DNA of 64,000 nt. Source: JAWXCM01 sp034408745. Lineage in GTDB: Bacteria; Acidobacteriota; Terriglobia; Bryobacterales; Bryobacteraceae. The stretch's first letter is position 1. Each line of letters opens with the position of its first letter. The stretch lies in the NCBI GenBank assembly GCA_034408745.1, contig JAWXCM010000113.1:7812-71811 (forward strand), given 5' to 3'. Of the stretch, positions 24,678-32,832 are shown in pieces. The notes beneath the pieces were generated by a model, which was not told the DNA's origin, searched no databases, and saw nothing but the letters and a program-made list of their open reading frames with translations. A program made the position numbers and the translations under genes.

Positions 24678-24686
24678 AGTATAGCA
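24678..24686 (-). promoter_or_regulatory. Candidate extended -10 promoter for zinc-ribbon/pgm genes
   Basis: On the minus strand the sequence reads TGCTATACT, an extended -10 element, placed so that transcription would start about 15 bases before the ATG at 24655. No matching -35 hexamer is seen. It lies in the 157-base divergent gap to the secreted-protein gene at 24813. Confidence 0.4.
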
Positions 24687-24753
24687 GGAGACAGGCGGGC
24701 CGTCTCTAAAACAATTTTACGCCGAAATGTTATCCCAGGAAAACCCGGCTGCA

Positions 24754-24783
24754 ACAATAGACTGAGACAATAGGCTGAAACAA
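24754..24783 (+). repeat. Short 13-base tandem repeat in a divergent promoter region
   Basis: Two near-identical units, ACAATAGACTGAG (24754-24766) and ACAATAGGCTGAA (24767-24779), are followed by a third partial ACAA. They lie 30-60 bases before the ATG at 24813 in a gap otherwise free of genes. They could be a repeated regulator site or simple slippage. Confidence 0.5.
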
Positions 24784-24812
24784 ACCACTCCAAACGGGGG
24801 TCAAACTCTTAG

Positions 24813-25658
24813 ATGACCAGGCGTACTATTCTCAGACTGATTCCGACCGCACCCGCGATTGCGCTGTTCGGCTCGCAGTCACCGGCTACCGCCCAGTATC
24901 GCGCCGACTGCCAGGTCTCTTTTCTTGGTGTTCCGGTATTCGCACGGTCCAACGTCGGCTCAGCCTCCATTGAGGTCAGGGAAACCGCAGGCAGCATAGC
25001 GCTGACGTTCCAGGCAGGGTCGCTGCCTGAGCGGACTCGCGGTCTGAACCGCCTTGGCTTTATCCAGGAACTGGTCACTCAGAAGGACGGCGGACTGCAG
25101 TCCACCTACTTCGGCTTCATCACCTCTTCGCCTGAGAAGAACCTGGAGCAGGCGAAAGCCGCGCTCGGCCCCACCGAGGGTGGAGCTGTGTCGTACATGG
25201 CCGTGGAGGGTTCGGCCAGCAAGGCCCGTTCGCAGTACGACCTTTATCAACTTGAACTCCCCAGCACCTGGAACTACAGCCGCTGCACCGAAGTGGTGGG
25301 TAAGGTTCGCGATTTTCTGGCGAAGAAAACGCTGAAGCCTGCACGCTCAGAGGCAAGCTCCTCCGTGGAGTCCCCTCGTACCTTCCTGTTTGCAGTTCGT
25401 GAAGCGATGCGCTCCAGCGATACCAAAATCAAGAGTGCCTTCCTGTACAACGGACAGAGCTTCCGGCTGGACGTGGTGAAGTCGCGCGACAACAAGCCAG
25501 GGGGCGCCATGCGCCTGAACGGCAACGTGCAGAACGTCGCGACCGGGGACAAGACGCCTTTCCGCCTGTGGTTTCACGAAGGCGCCGACCTCCCCACGCG
25601 CTTTGAGTACCGCCCGCGCGGATACCTGAATCTGACGTTTGAGCGTACTTCAGCGTAG
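24813..25658 (+). CDS. Exported protein of unknown function
   Basis: Protein of 281 residues. The N-terminus MTRRTILRLIPTAPAIALF carries a twin-arginine pair before a hydrophobic stretch and a likely cleavage after ATA, so it is probably exported, perhaps by Tat. The mature part is beta-rich and ends DLPTRFEYRPRGYLNLTFE, loosely like the C-terminus of DUF3108-type periplasmic proteins; the resemblance is weak and I leave the function open. The gene sits 12 bases before an exported alginate-lyase-like gene and may share its transcript. The divergent upstream gap contains a small tandem repeat. Confidence 0.72.
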   Translation: MTRRTILRLIPTAPAIALFGSQSPATAQYRADCQVSFLGVPVFARSNVGSASIEVRETAGSIALTFQAGSLPERTRGLNRLGFIQELVTQKDGGLQSTYFGFITSSPEKNLEQAKAALGPTEGGAVSYMAVEGSASKARSQYDLYQLELPSTWNYSRCTEVVGKVRDFLAKKTLKPARSEASSSVESPRTFLFAVREAMRSSDTKIKSAFLYNGQSFRLDVVKSRDNKPGGAMRLNGNVQNVATGDKTPFRLWFHEGADLPTRFEYRPRGYLNLTFERTSA

Positions 25659-25670
25659 ACTGACCAGTAA

Positions 25671-26852
25671 ATGCTCAGACCTGTTCTGTTGGCCGCCGCA
25701 ACGCTTGCGTTGGCTGCCGCAGCGCCGCCTCCGCGTGGCACGTTGCTGCTAACCGAGGCCGACCTGACAGCGATCAAGGCCCTGAACGGCACCTCACACG
25801 CTCGCATTGAAGCCATCCGGGTCGCCGCCGACAAGGCACGACAGCAGCAGCCGTGGAGCGTTACCTCCCACCGTCCTGAGGACACGCCAGCGGGTCTGCA
25901 CGATTTCTACAGCGAGGGTCCTTACTGGTGGCCCGATCCTAAGAACCCGCGCGGCCCTTACATCCGCCGCGATGGCGAAACGAACCCGGATCGCTTCACG
26001 GCGAATGACCGCGACCTGAAGAACATGTGCGACGCGGTGCTCGCTCTCGGCGCCGCATCCTGGCTGATTGACAAGCCCGAATACGCCCGGCGCGCTGCCG
26101 AAATCGTGTCGGTGTGGTTTCTGTCTGAAGACACACGGATGAACCCCAGCCTGCAGTTCGGCCAGGCAGTGCACGGCCGAACCACGGGCCGTCCGGAGGG
26201 GCTCATTGCGACGCGCTCGTTTATCTGGCTGCTGGAAGGCGTTCGACTCGCTGAGCGTTCCAGCGGCTGGGATCCGAAGGTGAGCGCAGGCCTCAAAGCC
26301 TGGATGCGCGACTTCCTCCACTGGATGACCACCAGCGAAATCGGCCGCGGCGAGGGCGGCAGCGGCAACAACCACGCATCGTGGTGGACTGCCCAGGGCT
26401 CTGCCATGGCGATCTACATCGGAGACCACGGTGCACGGGACCGCATGTTTGAGCATTACCGCTCGACGCTGCTCAAACAGTTCCAACCAGACGGCAGCGC
26501 GCCGCGCGAGGAAGCTCGTACTAAGTCACTGTCGTATTCCATGTTCAACGCTCTGGCTTTGTCGATGACAGCAAGGATGGCGCAGGTGCAGGGGAAGGAT
26601 ATCGCGAATTACGCGAATCGCGACGGCGTCGGACTGCATGTCGTCGCGAGGTATCTTGCGCCTTTCCTTACCAGTCCGACGACCTGGACAAATCCGCAAA
26701 TCACAAAATTCGAAGCCGACAAAGAACACTTTGCCGGACTCGCGGGACTGGCGCTGAACAAGCCTGAGCTCCTCAGGGCACAACGAAAGCTCGGTGTGGC
26801 CGGGGGCACCGCGGCCGACCTGCTTTCGCTGTTGTTCGAAGTCACCTGGTAA
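25671..26852 (+). CDS. Exported alginate-lyase-family protein (PL5-like)
   Basis: Protein of 393 residues with a signal peptide (about 1-18, ending AAAA). An alpha/alpha-barrel alginate-lyase-type domain covers the rest. Family marks are YSEGPYWWPDP (about residue 80), GQAVHGRTTGRPEG and the catalytic-type GSGNNHASWW, whose Asn-His pair matches the PL5/alginate_lyase active site. It would cleave uronic-acid polysaccharides in the periplasm or outside by beta-elimination. The true substrate cannot be read from sequence. The 3' end overlaps the convergent methyltransferase gene by 11 bases. Confidence 0.83.
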   Translation: MLRPVLLAAATLALAAAAPPPRGTLLLTEADLTAIKALNGTSHARIEAIRVAADKARQQQPWSVTSHRPEDTPAGLHDFYSEGPYWWPDPKNPRGPYIRRDGETNPDRFTANDRDLKNMCDAVLALGAASWLIDKPEYARRAAEIVSVWFLSEDTRMNPSLQFGQAVHGRTTGRPEGLIATRSFIWLLEGVRLAERSSGWDPKVSAGLKAWMRDFLHWMTTSEIGRGEGGSGNNHASWWTAQGSAMAIYIGDHGARDRMFEHYRSTLLKQFQPDGSAPREEARTKSLSYSMFNALALSMTARMAQVQGKDIANYANRDGVGLHVVARYLAPFLTSPTTWTNPQITKFEADKEHFAGLAGLALNKPELLRAQRKLGVAGGTAADLLSLLFEVTW

Positions 26853-27528
26853 GGCCGCTGAGCGCCGGCGGCTCCGCGATCAGGCACAGCCGAAACGCTG
26901 GTCGATACGCCCGCACTTTGCAATTGCGAAGACCCGCGGACCGGGCCAGCCCGTCCAGTTCGCTGCGTGAGAACCCGGCCTGCACCGACACCGGCCCATC
27001 GTGGCAGGTGACAGCGTCCCACCGCATCAGCCACCTTGTGGCCGGAAGAAAGTAGTAGGCCAGAGGATGCCGCTCCAAATCGTTGGCGATCACGAACCGG
27101 CGAGCCGTCACGCCGAACGCTCGCAACAACCCAGCCACGTCCTCGTTCGAAAAATGATGCAGGAACAACCCGCAGTACACGATGTCGAAGCTTCGCGGCG
27201 CGAACGGGAGGCGGAACGCATCGGCAAGCACGCGGTCGCCAGACGCCGCCGCCCCCAGATGATGCGCACGGTAATCGAGGCTGGTCACGCGAGCTGCCGG
27301 GTACCGCCGCTGCACAATCTCGCCGGCATCTCCCGACGCCGAACCTACGTCCAGCATGGTGAAGCTGTCGCCGTCTCTTACACAGTGCGCCAAAGCCTCA
27401 CGCAGTACGCGATGCCCGCCAAGCAGTCGGTTAATTCGAACCAGGTCTCGCAAACTGGGAGCGGCGCGCTCCGGCGACTCGTGGTCCAGAAGCTCGGGCT
27501 CGATAATTCGACCGCTGCGATACGTCAT
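26842..27528 (-). CDS. Class I SAM-dependent methyltransferase
   Basis: Protein of 228 residues from the ATG at 27528 (an in-frame ATG at 27552 would abut the divergent tdk start). SAM-binding motif I is FTMLDVGSASGDAG and the post-II region is FDIVYCGLFLHHF, typical of UbiE/Methyltransf_11-like enzymes. The N-terminus (RIIEPELLDHESP) resembles methyltransferases found near polyketide-synthase genes, but no such synthase lies in the window. The substrate is unknown. It is divergent from thymidine kinase with almost no gap, so the promoters must overlap the neighbouring reading frames. Confidence 0.8.
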   Translation of the reverse strand: MTYRSGRIIEPELLDHESPERAAPSLRDLVRINRLLGGHRVLREALAHCVRDGDSFTMLDVGSASGDAGEIVQRRYPAARVTSLDYRAHHLGAAASGDRVLADAFRLPFAPRSFDIVYCGLFLHHFSNEDVAGLLRAFGVTARRFVIANDLERHPLAYYFLPATRWLMRWDAVTCHDGPVSVQAGFSRSELDGLARSAGLRNCKVRAYRPAFRLCLIAEPPALSGLTR

Positions 27529-27552
27529 GAATGGTAATCTTGAAGTTCTCAC

Positions 27553-28176
27553 ATGGATTTTCTTTCGGGCAACATAGGCTGGATCGAAGTGATCTGCGGG
27601 CCAATGTTTTCAGGTAAGAGCGAAGAGTTGATGCGCAGACTCCGGCGGGCGATGATTGCGCGGCGTCGAGTTCAGGTGTTCAAGCCGGTCATCGACACAC
27701 GGTACTCACCAAACGAAATCGTCTCGCACAACGACACACGGATGAAGTCAGAGACCATTTCCGGACCGGCAGAGATCCTTCAGCAACTCGACTGGCGTAC
27801 TCAGGTGGTGGGCATTGATGAAGCAAATTTCTTCGGCATCGGCGTTACCGATGTAGCCAACCAGCTGGCCGACAGTGGCAAACAGGTGATCATCTCGGGG
27901 CTCGACACCGACTACATGGGCCGGCCTTTTGCGCCCATTCCGGATCTGCTGGCATACGCGGAATCCATAACCAAAACGCTGGCGATCTGCATGCGTTGCG
28001 GAAACCCCGCCAAGCACACGCAGCGCCTCGTGGAATCGGACGATCTCATCGTCGTGGGTGCCGCGGGCATGTACGAAGCGCGCTGCCGCCGCTGCTTCGA
28101 ACCGGGCGTTCCCAGGCAGGAATATCTGGAATTCGCGCGGCCCCGTATCCCGGTGCCTCCTCCCGCCCTCGGCTGA
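27553..28176 (+). CDS. tdk: Thymidine kinase (type II)
   Basis: Protein of 207 residues that phosphorylates thymidine with ATP in pyrimidine salvage. The P-loop GPMFSGKS lies at residues 16-23, the DEANFFG loop carries the Walker B-like Asp-Glu, the lasso region is GLDTDYMGRPF, and two CXXC pairs (CMRCGNP and CRRCFEP) bind the structural zinc of type II enzymes. All are intact and the length is standard. The ATG at 27553 places the P-loop at the usual distance from the N-terminus. It is divergent from a methyltransferase. Confidence 0.94.
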   Translation: MDFLSGNIGWIEVICGPMFSGKSEELMRRLRRAMIARRRVQVFKPVIDTRYSPNEIVSHNDTRMKSETISGPAEILQQLDWRTQVVGIDEANFFGIGVTDVANQLADSGKQVIISGLDTDYMGRPFAPIPDLLAYAESITKTLAICMRCGNPAKHTQRLVESDDLIVVGAAGMYEARCRRCFEPGVPRQEYLEFARPRIPVPPPALG

Positions 28177-28287
28177 CTCTGTACCCCACCGGCAAATCTC
28201 GTGCGTCCAAAGCAGCGAACGCGTTAGTTGGAGCGTGCCGCAGATGCTACCCTAGGAGATTAGCCTGCGTTTTTACAGGAGAATCAA

Positions 28288-29157
28288 ATGAACGAGTACA
28301 CACCCGCACCCGCCGGTGGTTCTGACATTAAAGTACCAATTCTTATTGGTGCGGTCGTCGCTCTGCTTGGCGCGAACATTTACCTCTATACGCAGATCGA
28401 CCATCTCAAGGGCGACGTCGCGGACTTTCGCAAGAATATGTCCAGCGAAGTTGCGAGCCTGAAGGAAAGCTCCGCCGTCTCCACACAAACCGCACGCCGC
28501 AGCCTCACGAGCCTCAAAGACGAGCTCGAGACCGCACGCCGTCAGGCGCAAATGGCGGTGGGCCAGGCTAAAGTAGAAGCCCTCAGGCATGCCGACGAAC
28601 TGACCCGGAAAGTCGCTGTAGAGCAGACACGTCAGACCGAAGCGGTCAAGACCGAGTTGTCGGCTGCGGTCGTCAATGCTGAGAACAAGGCGAGCACCAA
28701 AATCGGTGAAGTCAGCTCCAACGTAGATCAGGTGAAGACAGACGTCGCGACAGCAAAAGGTGAGATCGACAAGACCATCGCTGACATTAAGCGGGTTCGC
28801 GGTGATCTTGACGGCACATCGTCACTTGTCGCCACAAACGGCAAGGAGCTCGACGCTCTGAAGCGACTGGGCGAGCGCAATTACTTCGAATTTAACCTCG
28901 CAAAGAGCAAAGATCCGAAGCGCATCGGCGATATCTCAGTCACACTGAAGAAAGTCGACCAGAAGCGAAATAAGTTCACCATCGAGTTGCTGGCCGATGA
29001 CAAAAAGGTCGAAAAGAAAGACCGCAATATCAATGAGCCGATTCAGTTTTATGTGGCGAAAGCCCGCCAGCCCTACGAACTCGTAATCAACGAAGTCCGT
29101 AAGGACGTCATCATTGGCTACCTTGCCACGCCAAAAGTGCAGACCACCCGTAACTAG
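28288..29157 (+). CDS. Membrane-anchored coiled-coil protein, unknown
   Basis: Protein of 289 residues with one N-terminal membrane segment (about residues 13-33, VPILIGAVVALLGANIYLY). A long coiled coil follows (about 35-190, rich in Ala, Lys, Glu, Thr with heptad spacing). The C-terminal domain of ~100 residues is beta-rich and basic (ISVTLKKVDQKRNKFTIELL). This is an N-in, C-out design, with the coiled coil and globular domain in the periplasm. I recognise no named family. A good AGGAGA site precedes the ATG, and a hairpin at 29178 probably ends the transcript. Confidence 0.8.
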   Translation: MNEYTPAPAGGSDIKVPILIGAVVALLGANIYLYTQIDHLKGDVADFRKNMSSEVASLKESSAVSTQTARRSLTSLKDELETARRQAQMAVGQAKVEALRHADELTRKVAVEQTRQTEAVKTELSAAVVNAENKASTKIGEVSSNVDQVKTDVATAKGEIDKTIADIKRVRGDLDGTSSLVATNGKELDALKRLGERNYFEFNLAKSKDPKRIGDISVTLKKVDQKRNKFTIELLADDKKVEKKDRNINEPIQFYVAKARQPYELVINEVRKDVIIGYLATPKVQTTRN

Positions 29158-29177
29158 CTGATTCTTTTAGTCTGACA

Positions 29178-29207
29178 CCCGGGAGCCTTCCCTCCTTGCC
29201 TCCCGGG
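29178..29207 (+). terminator. Hairpin after the coiled-coil gene
   Basis: CCCGGGAG (29178-29185) pairs with CTCCCGGG (29200-29207) across a 14-base loop, 20 bases after the stop at 29157. No strong T-run follows, so termination may be partial. Confidence 0.55.
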
Positions 29208-29319
29208 ACGCAATTCTTACCTGTATCCAGAATTACGCCTTTTCCGTAAGCTACTGAAAACACATTGATTGTGCTTTGGCGTACATCGTGCTCTTACTCT
29301 GTGCAAGAGGAAGCGAGAC

Positions 29320-29874
29320 ATGACTACAACTACTTCAACTTCAGACACTTACAGGCAGCGTTTGGACTCGCCTGCCGAGGTCGCGAACAATCTGGAGTCT
29401 GGCGTGGACACGTTTAACTCGCCCGCTTCCGTACCGAAGTTATTCTGGGCAGGGGCCTCACTGTTTATAGTGAATCTCGCGGTTCTGGGTGCAATTGCAC
29501 TGTCTCCTGAACTGCGGATCAGCGTCTACGGTGCGGACCACTCCAGTTTCTCCGTTTATGCAACCAGGCCATCGCCGTTTACAGAAGTGGTCGACACGGC
29601 CCGGCCCAGAAAAGTGAAGCTGGCCCAGCGTGTGACGCCGATTCTTTACCGCGAACCGGTGATGGAAGATGTCAGCCTTTCGCCCACAGAACTTGCTGTT
29701 CCACGGGCCTCGCAGGTTGCAGCGGCAGCAGCATCCATATCAACCGCCCCGTCCTCAAACACCGTTACGGGTGACGCGGTTTACCGGCAGGTGGAACGCT
29801 ACGGTGACTTTCGCCGCGTAACCGCGATGTCGAGGGAACTGGTTCCTCCGACGCCGCGCCGTGTGACGAACTAA
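29320..29874 (+). CDS. Single-pass membrane protein, unknown
   Basis: Protein of 184 residues from ATG 29320 (the frame is open to 29269, but the upstream part has no ribosome site). The N-terminal ~45 residues are Thr/Ser-rich, one membrane helix spans about 46-67 (LFWAGASLFIVNLAVLGAIAL), and the rest is a Pro/Ala/Val-rich, probably poorly ordered periplasmic part. I recognise no family. It is a monocistronic gene between the hairpin at 29178 and the strong terminator at 29912. Confidence 0.7.
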   Translation: MTTTTSTSDTYRQRLDSPAEVANNLESGVDTFNSPASVPKLFWAGASLFIVNLAVLGAIALSPELRISVYGADHSSFSVYATRPSPFTEVVDTARPRKVKLAQRVTPILYREPVMEDVSLSPTELAVPRASQVAAAAASISTAPSSNTVTGDAVYRQVERYGDFRRVTAMSRELVPPTPRRVTN

Positions 29875-29911
29875 GTTGTTTTCAACCATTCCTTCGATCT
29901 TGTTCCGTACT

Positions 29912-29950
29912 GCCCGCCCGGCACCCCCTCGCCGGCGGGCTGATTTTTTT
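29912..29950 (+). terminator. Rho-independent terminator
   Basis: GCCCGCCCGGC (29912-29922) pairs with GCCGGCGGGC (29931-29940), with one bulged C and an 8-base loop, followed by TGATTTTTTT. It closes the gene ending at 29874. The next ~170 bases before the pseudogene show no credible feature. Confidence 0.85.
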
Positions 29951-30123
29951 GGCAGACCGGAACACCGGACCAGAGTATGGAATAATTCGTGTTCCGCCTA
30001 GACACTTCCGTGGCCTACGCCCGGCTCTCTCAACGTTGAGTTCTCCCCTTCCCGGACAAAACCCATTCCGAGGAGAAGCTGATATTGAATATGCATAGAA
30101 GTCTCGCATTTGCGGAGCGGGAA

Positions 30124-31027
30124 CACCTCCAGGGCACCATTTCGCCTGTGGCCCGGCGTTGCTGAGGAACAGGTCGCGACGAAGGCCTTCTACGTGCGCG
30201 CCGGAATGTTCAAAGATGTCGACGTCGTGCTCTTCGCCCATGTGGCAAACTCCGCAGAACGCGACGGTCTGGTATTACCTTCGCGAGGCAGACTATCCGC
30301 ACATCACGGACCTGTGGAAACTCGGCGACAAGATGGCGCAGGCTGCCAGCATGATGACCGACACCACAGTAAGCTCGCGTGTCCTCGGCTCCGCCTGGCC
30401 CGGGTACTTTAATAAGCCGGTTGCAGAGGCAATGTACGCAAACGTCAAGACGGTGGGTCTCCCTCAGGGGTCGGATGACGATCAAAAGCTGGCTAAGGCG
30501 CTCCAGAAGGAACTGAAGCAGCCGGAGCCTGGACTGTCGGTCAAACTGGATGAGATTCGCGCGCCCAAAGCTGAAACCGACACCGATCCCGCGGCACAAT
30601 TGATCGGCCCGCTGGGTGGAGGCTCCGACGACATCGGTGACATCTCATGGAACGTTCCAACGGTGGTGCTGCGGTATTCGGCAAACATCTCAGGCACCCC
30701 AGGCCACAACAGAGCAAACGGAATCGCAATGGCCACGCCGATTGCCCATAAGGGAGTGGTTGCCGGTGCCAAGGTTCAGGCGATGACCATGGTTGACCTG
30801 CTGCCGCACCCGGAAATCATCCAGCAGGCCTGGACTTATTTTCGAGATGTCAGACGAAAGACACGAAGTACCAGCCGCTCATTCGGCCGGATGACAAGCC
30901 GGCAGCCTGGCTGAACAAGAGGATCATGGAAGAGTACCGCCCCAGGATGAAGAGCATGTACTACGATCCGTCGAAGTACGACACTTACCTGGAGCAACTG
31001 GGCATCAAGTACCCCACCATCAGATAA
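30124..31027 (+). pseudogene. Decayed AbgB-like M20 amidohydrolase
   Basis: Pieces of an aminobenzoyl-glutamate-utilization B-type amidohydrolase lie in order but in different frames: HLQGTI (frame of 30124), RLWPGVAEEQVATKAFYVRAG (frame of 30110), then VWYYLREADYPHITDLW through GGGSDDIGDISWNVPT and GVVAGAKVQAMT (frame of 30159), and finally YQPLIRPDDKPAAWLN to YLEQLGIKYPTIR ending at 31027, after a shift near 30855. The N-terminal ~150 residues, including first metal ligands, and part of the middle are missing. At least three frameshifts plus a truncation make this a clear pseudogene rather than a sequencing slip. The intact family cleaves amide bonds of folate catabolites or related compounds. 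Confidence 0.85.
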
Positions 31028-31091
31028 ATCTGCCCGGCAGTATAGCTCTCGGGCATTGCAGAGTGCCCGCACACCCCCCCTGTTCCCGATA

Positions 31092-31120
31092 TTGACTTCC
31101 CTTCCAAATCTCCATAACAT
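31092..31120 (+). promoter_or_regulatory. Candidate promoter of the PadR-efflux operon
   Basis: TTGACT (31092-31097) and TAACAT (31115-31120) are 17 bases apart and 14 bases before the ATG at 31134. A small inverted repeat, TATCG-AATGG-CGATA (31128-31142), lies over the start codon and could be the PadR operator. Hexamers are read directly; regulation is inferred. Confidence 0.5.
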
Positions 31121-31133
31121 CGTTGATTATCGA

Positions 31134-31493
31134 ATGGCGATATCGAAATCCGTAAACGGAGTTCGACAACGGCAGGATCCGCTGGACAAAGACCTGTATT
31201 CAGGGTTGATCCGCCTTCACGTCCTTCATCATGCGGAGAAGGAACCTGTGTTTGGCCTCGGAATGATCGAAGAACTGAGCCGGCATGGCTACAGGCTCAG
31301 CCCTGGGACCATGTACCCGATCCTCCACGGCCTGGAGAAGAAAGGCTTTCTTCGATCCCGCGAAGAATGGGCTGACGGGCATCGCCGCCGTATCTATCGA
31401 GCTACGCCCACCGGACGCAAAGCGTTGCGGACCGCGAAGGACAAAGTACGCGAGCTGTTCGGCGAACTGTTTGAGGAAGGGGACGATCATTGA
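31134..31493 (+). CDS. PadR-family transcriptional regulator
   Basis: Protein of 119 residues from ATG 31134; the frame is open to 31056, but that part runs through the promoter. The winged-helix PadR core is visible: DLYSGLIRLHVLHHAE, FGLGMIEELSRHGYRLSPGTMYPILHGLEKKGFL and the wing GHRRRIYRATPTGRKAL. PadR proteins usually repress drug or phenolic-acid export genes and release DNA on binding the compound. Its stop overlaps the TTG start of a TolC-type gene by four bases, so it is the first gene of an efflux operon and probably regulates it. Confidence 0.9.
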   Translation: MAISKSVNGVRQRQDPLDKDLYSGLIRLHVLHHAEKEPVFGLGMIEELSRHGYRLSPGTMYPILHGLEKKGFLRSREEWADGHRRRIYRATPTGRKALRTAKDKVRELFGELFEEGDDH

Positions 31494-32830
31494 GGAGATT
31501 TCTGTGGGTGGCTCTGTGCGCCGCTGCTGGTCTTCACGCCCAGTCCCTGCGTGAGACTATCGACGCGGCACTGGCGAATTACCCGTCCATTCGCGTTTCC
31601 GATGAGCAGGTGAAAGCAGCCGCTGCCGGCGTGACACTGGCGCGGACCGCCTGGTTACCAAAAGTCGACGGACTGGCTCAGCTCAACCGTGCGACGAAGA
31701 ATAACGTGTATGGGCTCCTGCTGCCACAGTCGACTCTGCCGAACATCTCCGGCCCTCCCAACCCGGTCAACGACATGGGCAGCGTCTGGGGAACGGCCGT
31801 CGGCTTTCTGGTCTCGTGGGAGCCATACGACTTCGGCCAGCGCACTGCGAATCTAAATGTAGCCGAAGCCCTCCGTCGCCGTGCACAGACTGGAGTTGAG
31901 AGGACTCGCTTCGAAGTGGCCGCACTTGCGGCCGATGCCTACCTCACGACGGTCGCGGCGCAGCAGACGGTTCGAGCCGCGGAGGCCCAGGTAAAGCGCT
32001 CCCGTCAAATCGGCGAGATCATCCGCGCACTGGCAAAGGCGGAGCTCCGCCCAGGAGCGGACGTATCGCGCAATGACGCCGATCTTGCTTCCGCGGAAAT
32101 TCAGGTAGTACAGGCTACAGCCACAGTCGCCACCGCTCGTGCCACCCTCCTTCAGCTCACAGGCAAGGACGTGCAAGTCGCACCCGCCAACCTTCTGGAG
32201 CCGCCCACCGACTCGCCCGTCCCAACGGTCGATCTTGCGAAGAGCCCTTATGCGATGGAGCAGGAGGCCGGTATTGCCGAAGCCGAGGCGCGCCGGCGCG
32301 TCATCGAACGCGCCTACTTTCCGAAGATCAACCTGCAGGCCGCTTCGTACGCTCGAGGCACCGGTGTGTCAGCGATCGGCGCCACGCCGGGCGGAGCCAA
32401 CGGACTCGGGCCTAACATCTTCAACTACGCTTTTGGACTGACCGTCACTTTCCCGCTGATGGATATCCATTCCATTCGCGCTCGACGCGAGATAGCGGAG
32501 CATCAAAAACTGGCTGAGAACGCGCGCTATGACCAGCTCCTCGCCGACATCAACGCGCACGTCCGGAAGGCGAAAGATCTGCTGGACACAGCACGCCGTG
32601 TGGCAGAACTGACACCACGTCAGCTGGAAGCGGCGCGCCAGGCCGAAGCCCAGGCAGGAGCGCGATACAAGGCGGGTCTCGGGACACTCATTGAGGTGGC
32701 AGACGCGCAGCGCCTGCTCACTCAGTCGGAGATCGACGCATCCCTCGCCCGGCTCAACGTCTGGCGAGCCATGCTGCAGGTAGCCGCCGCTGCGGGCGAC
32801 CTCAAACCATTTCTGGATCAGGTGCACTAA
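31490..32830 (+). CDS. TolC-family outer-membrane efflux protein
   Basis: Protein of 446 residues with a signal peptide (MRRFLWVALCAAAGLHAQ, cleavage after HAQ). Two repeats of the outer-membrane efflux protein fold are seen as long Ala/Arg/Glu-rich helices (AEALRRRAQTGVERTRFEVAALAA and AAEAQVKRSRQIGEIIRALAK) with beta segments for the barrel. It forms the outer duct for the RND pump encoded next. The start is TTG at 31490, overlapping the PadR stop, a coupling arrangement. The gap to the RND gene is two bases. Confidence 0.87.
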   Translation: MRRFLWVALCAAAGLHAQSLRETIDAALANYPSIRVSDEQVKAAAAGVTLARTAWLPKVDGLAQLNRATKNNVYGLLLPQSTLPNISGPPNPVNDMGSVWGTAVGFLVSWEPYDFGQRTANLNVAEALRRRAQTGVERTRFEVAALAADAYLTTVAAQQTVRAAEAQVKRSRQIGEIIRALAKAELRPGADVSRNDADLASAEIQVVQATATVATARATLLQLTGKDVQVAPANLLEPPTDSPVPTVDLAKSPYAMEQEAGIAEAEARRRVIERAYFPKINLQAASYARGTGVSAIGATPGGANGLGPNIFNYAFGLTVTFPLMDIHSIRARREIAEHQKLAENARYDQLLADINAHVRKAKDLLDTARRVAELTPRQLEAARQAEAQAGARYKAGLGTLIEVADAQRLLTQSEIDASLARLNVWRAMLQVAAAAGDLKPFLDQVH

Positions 32831-32832
32831 GT

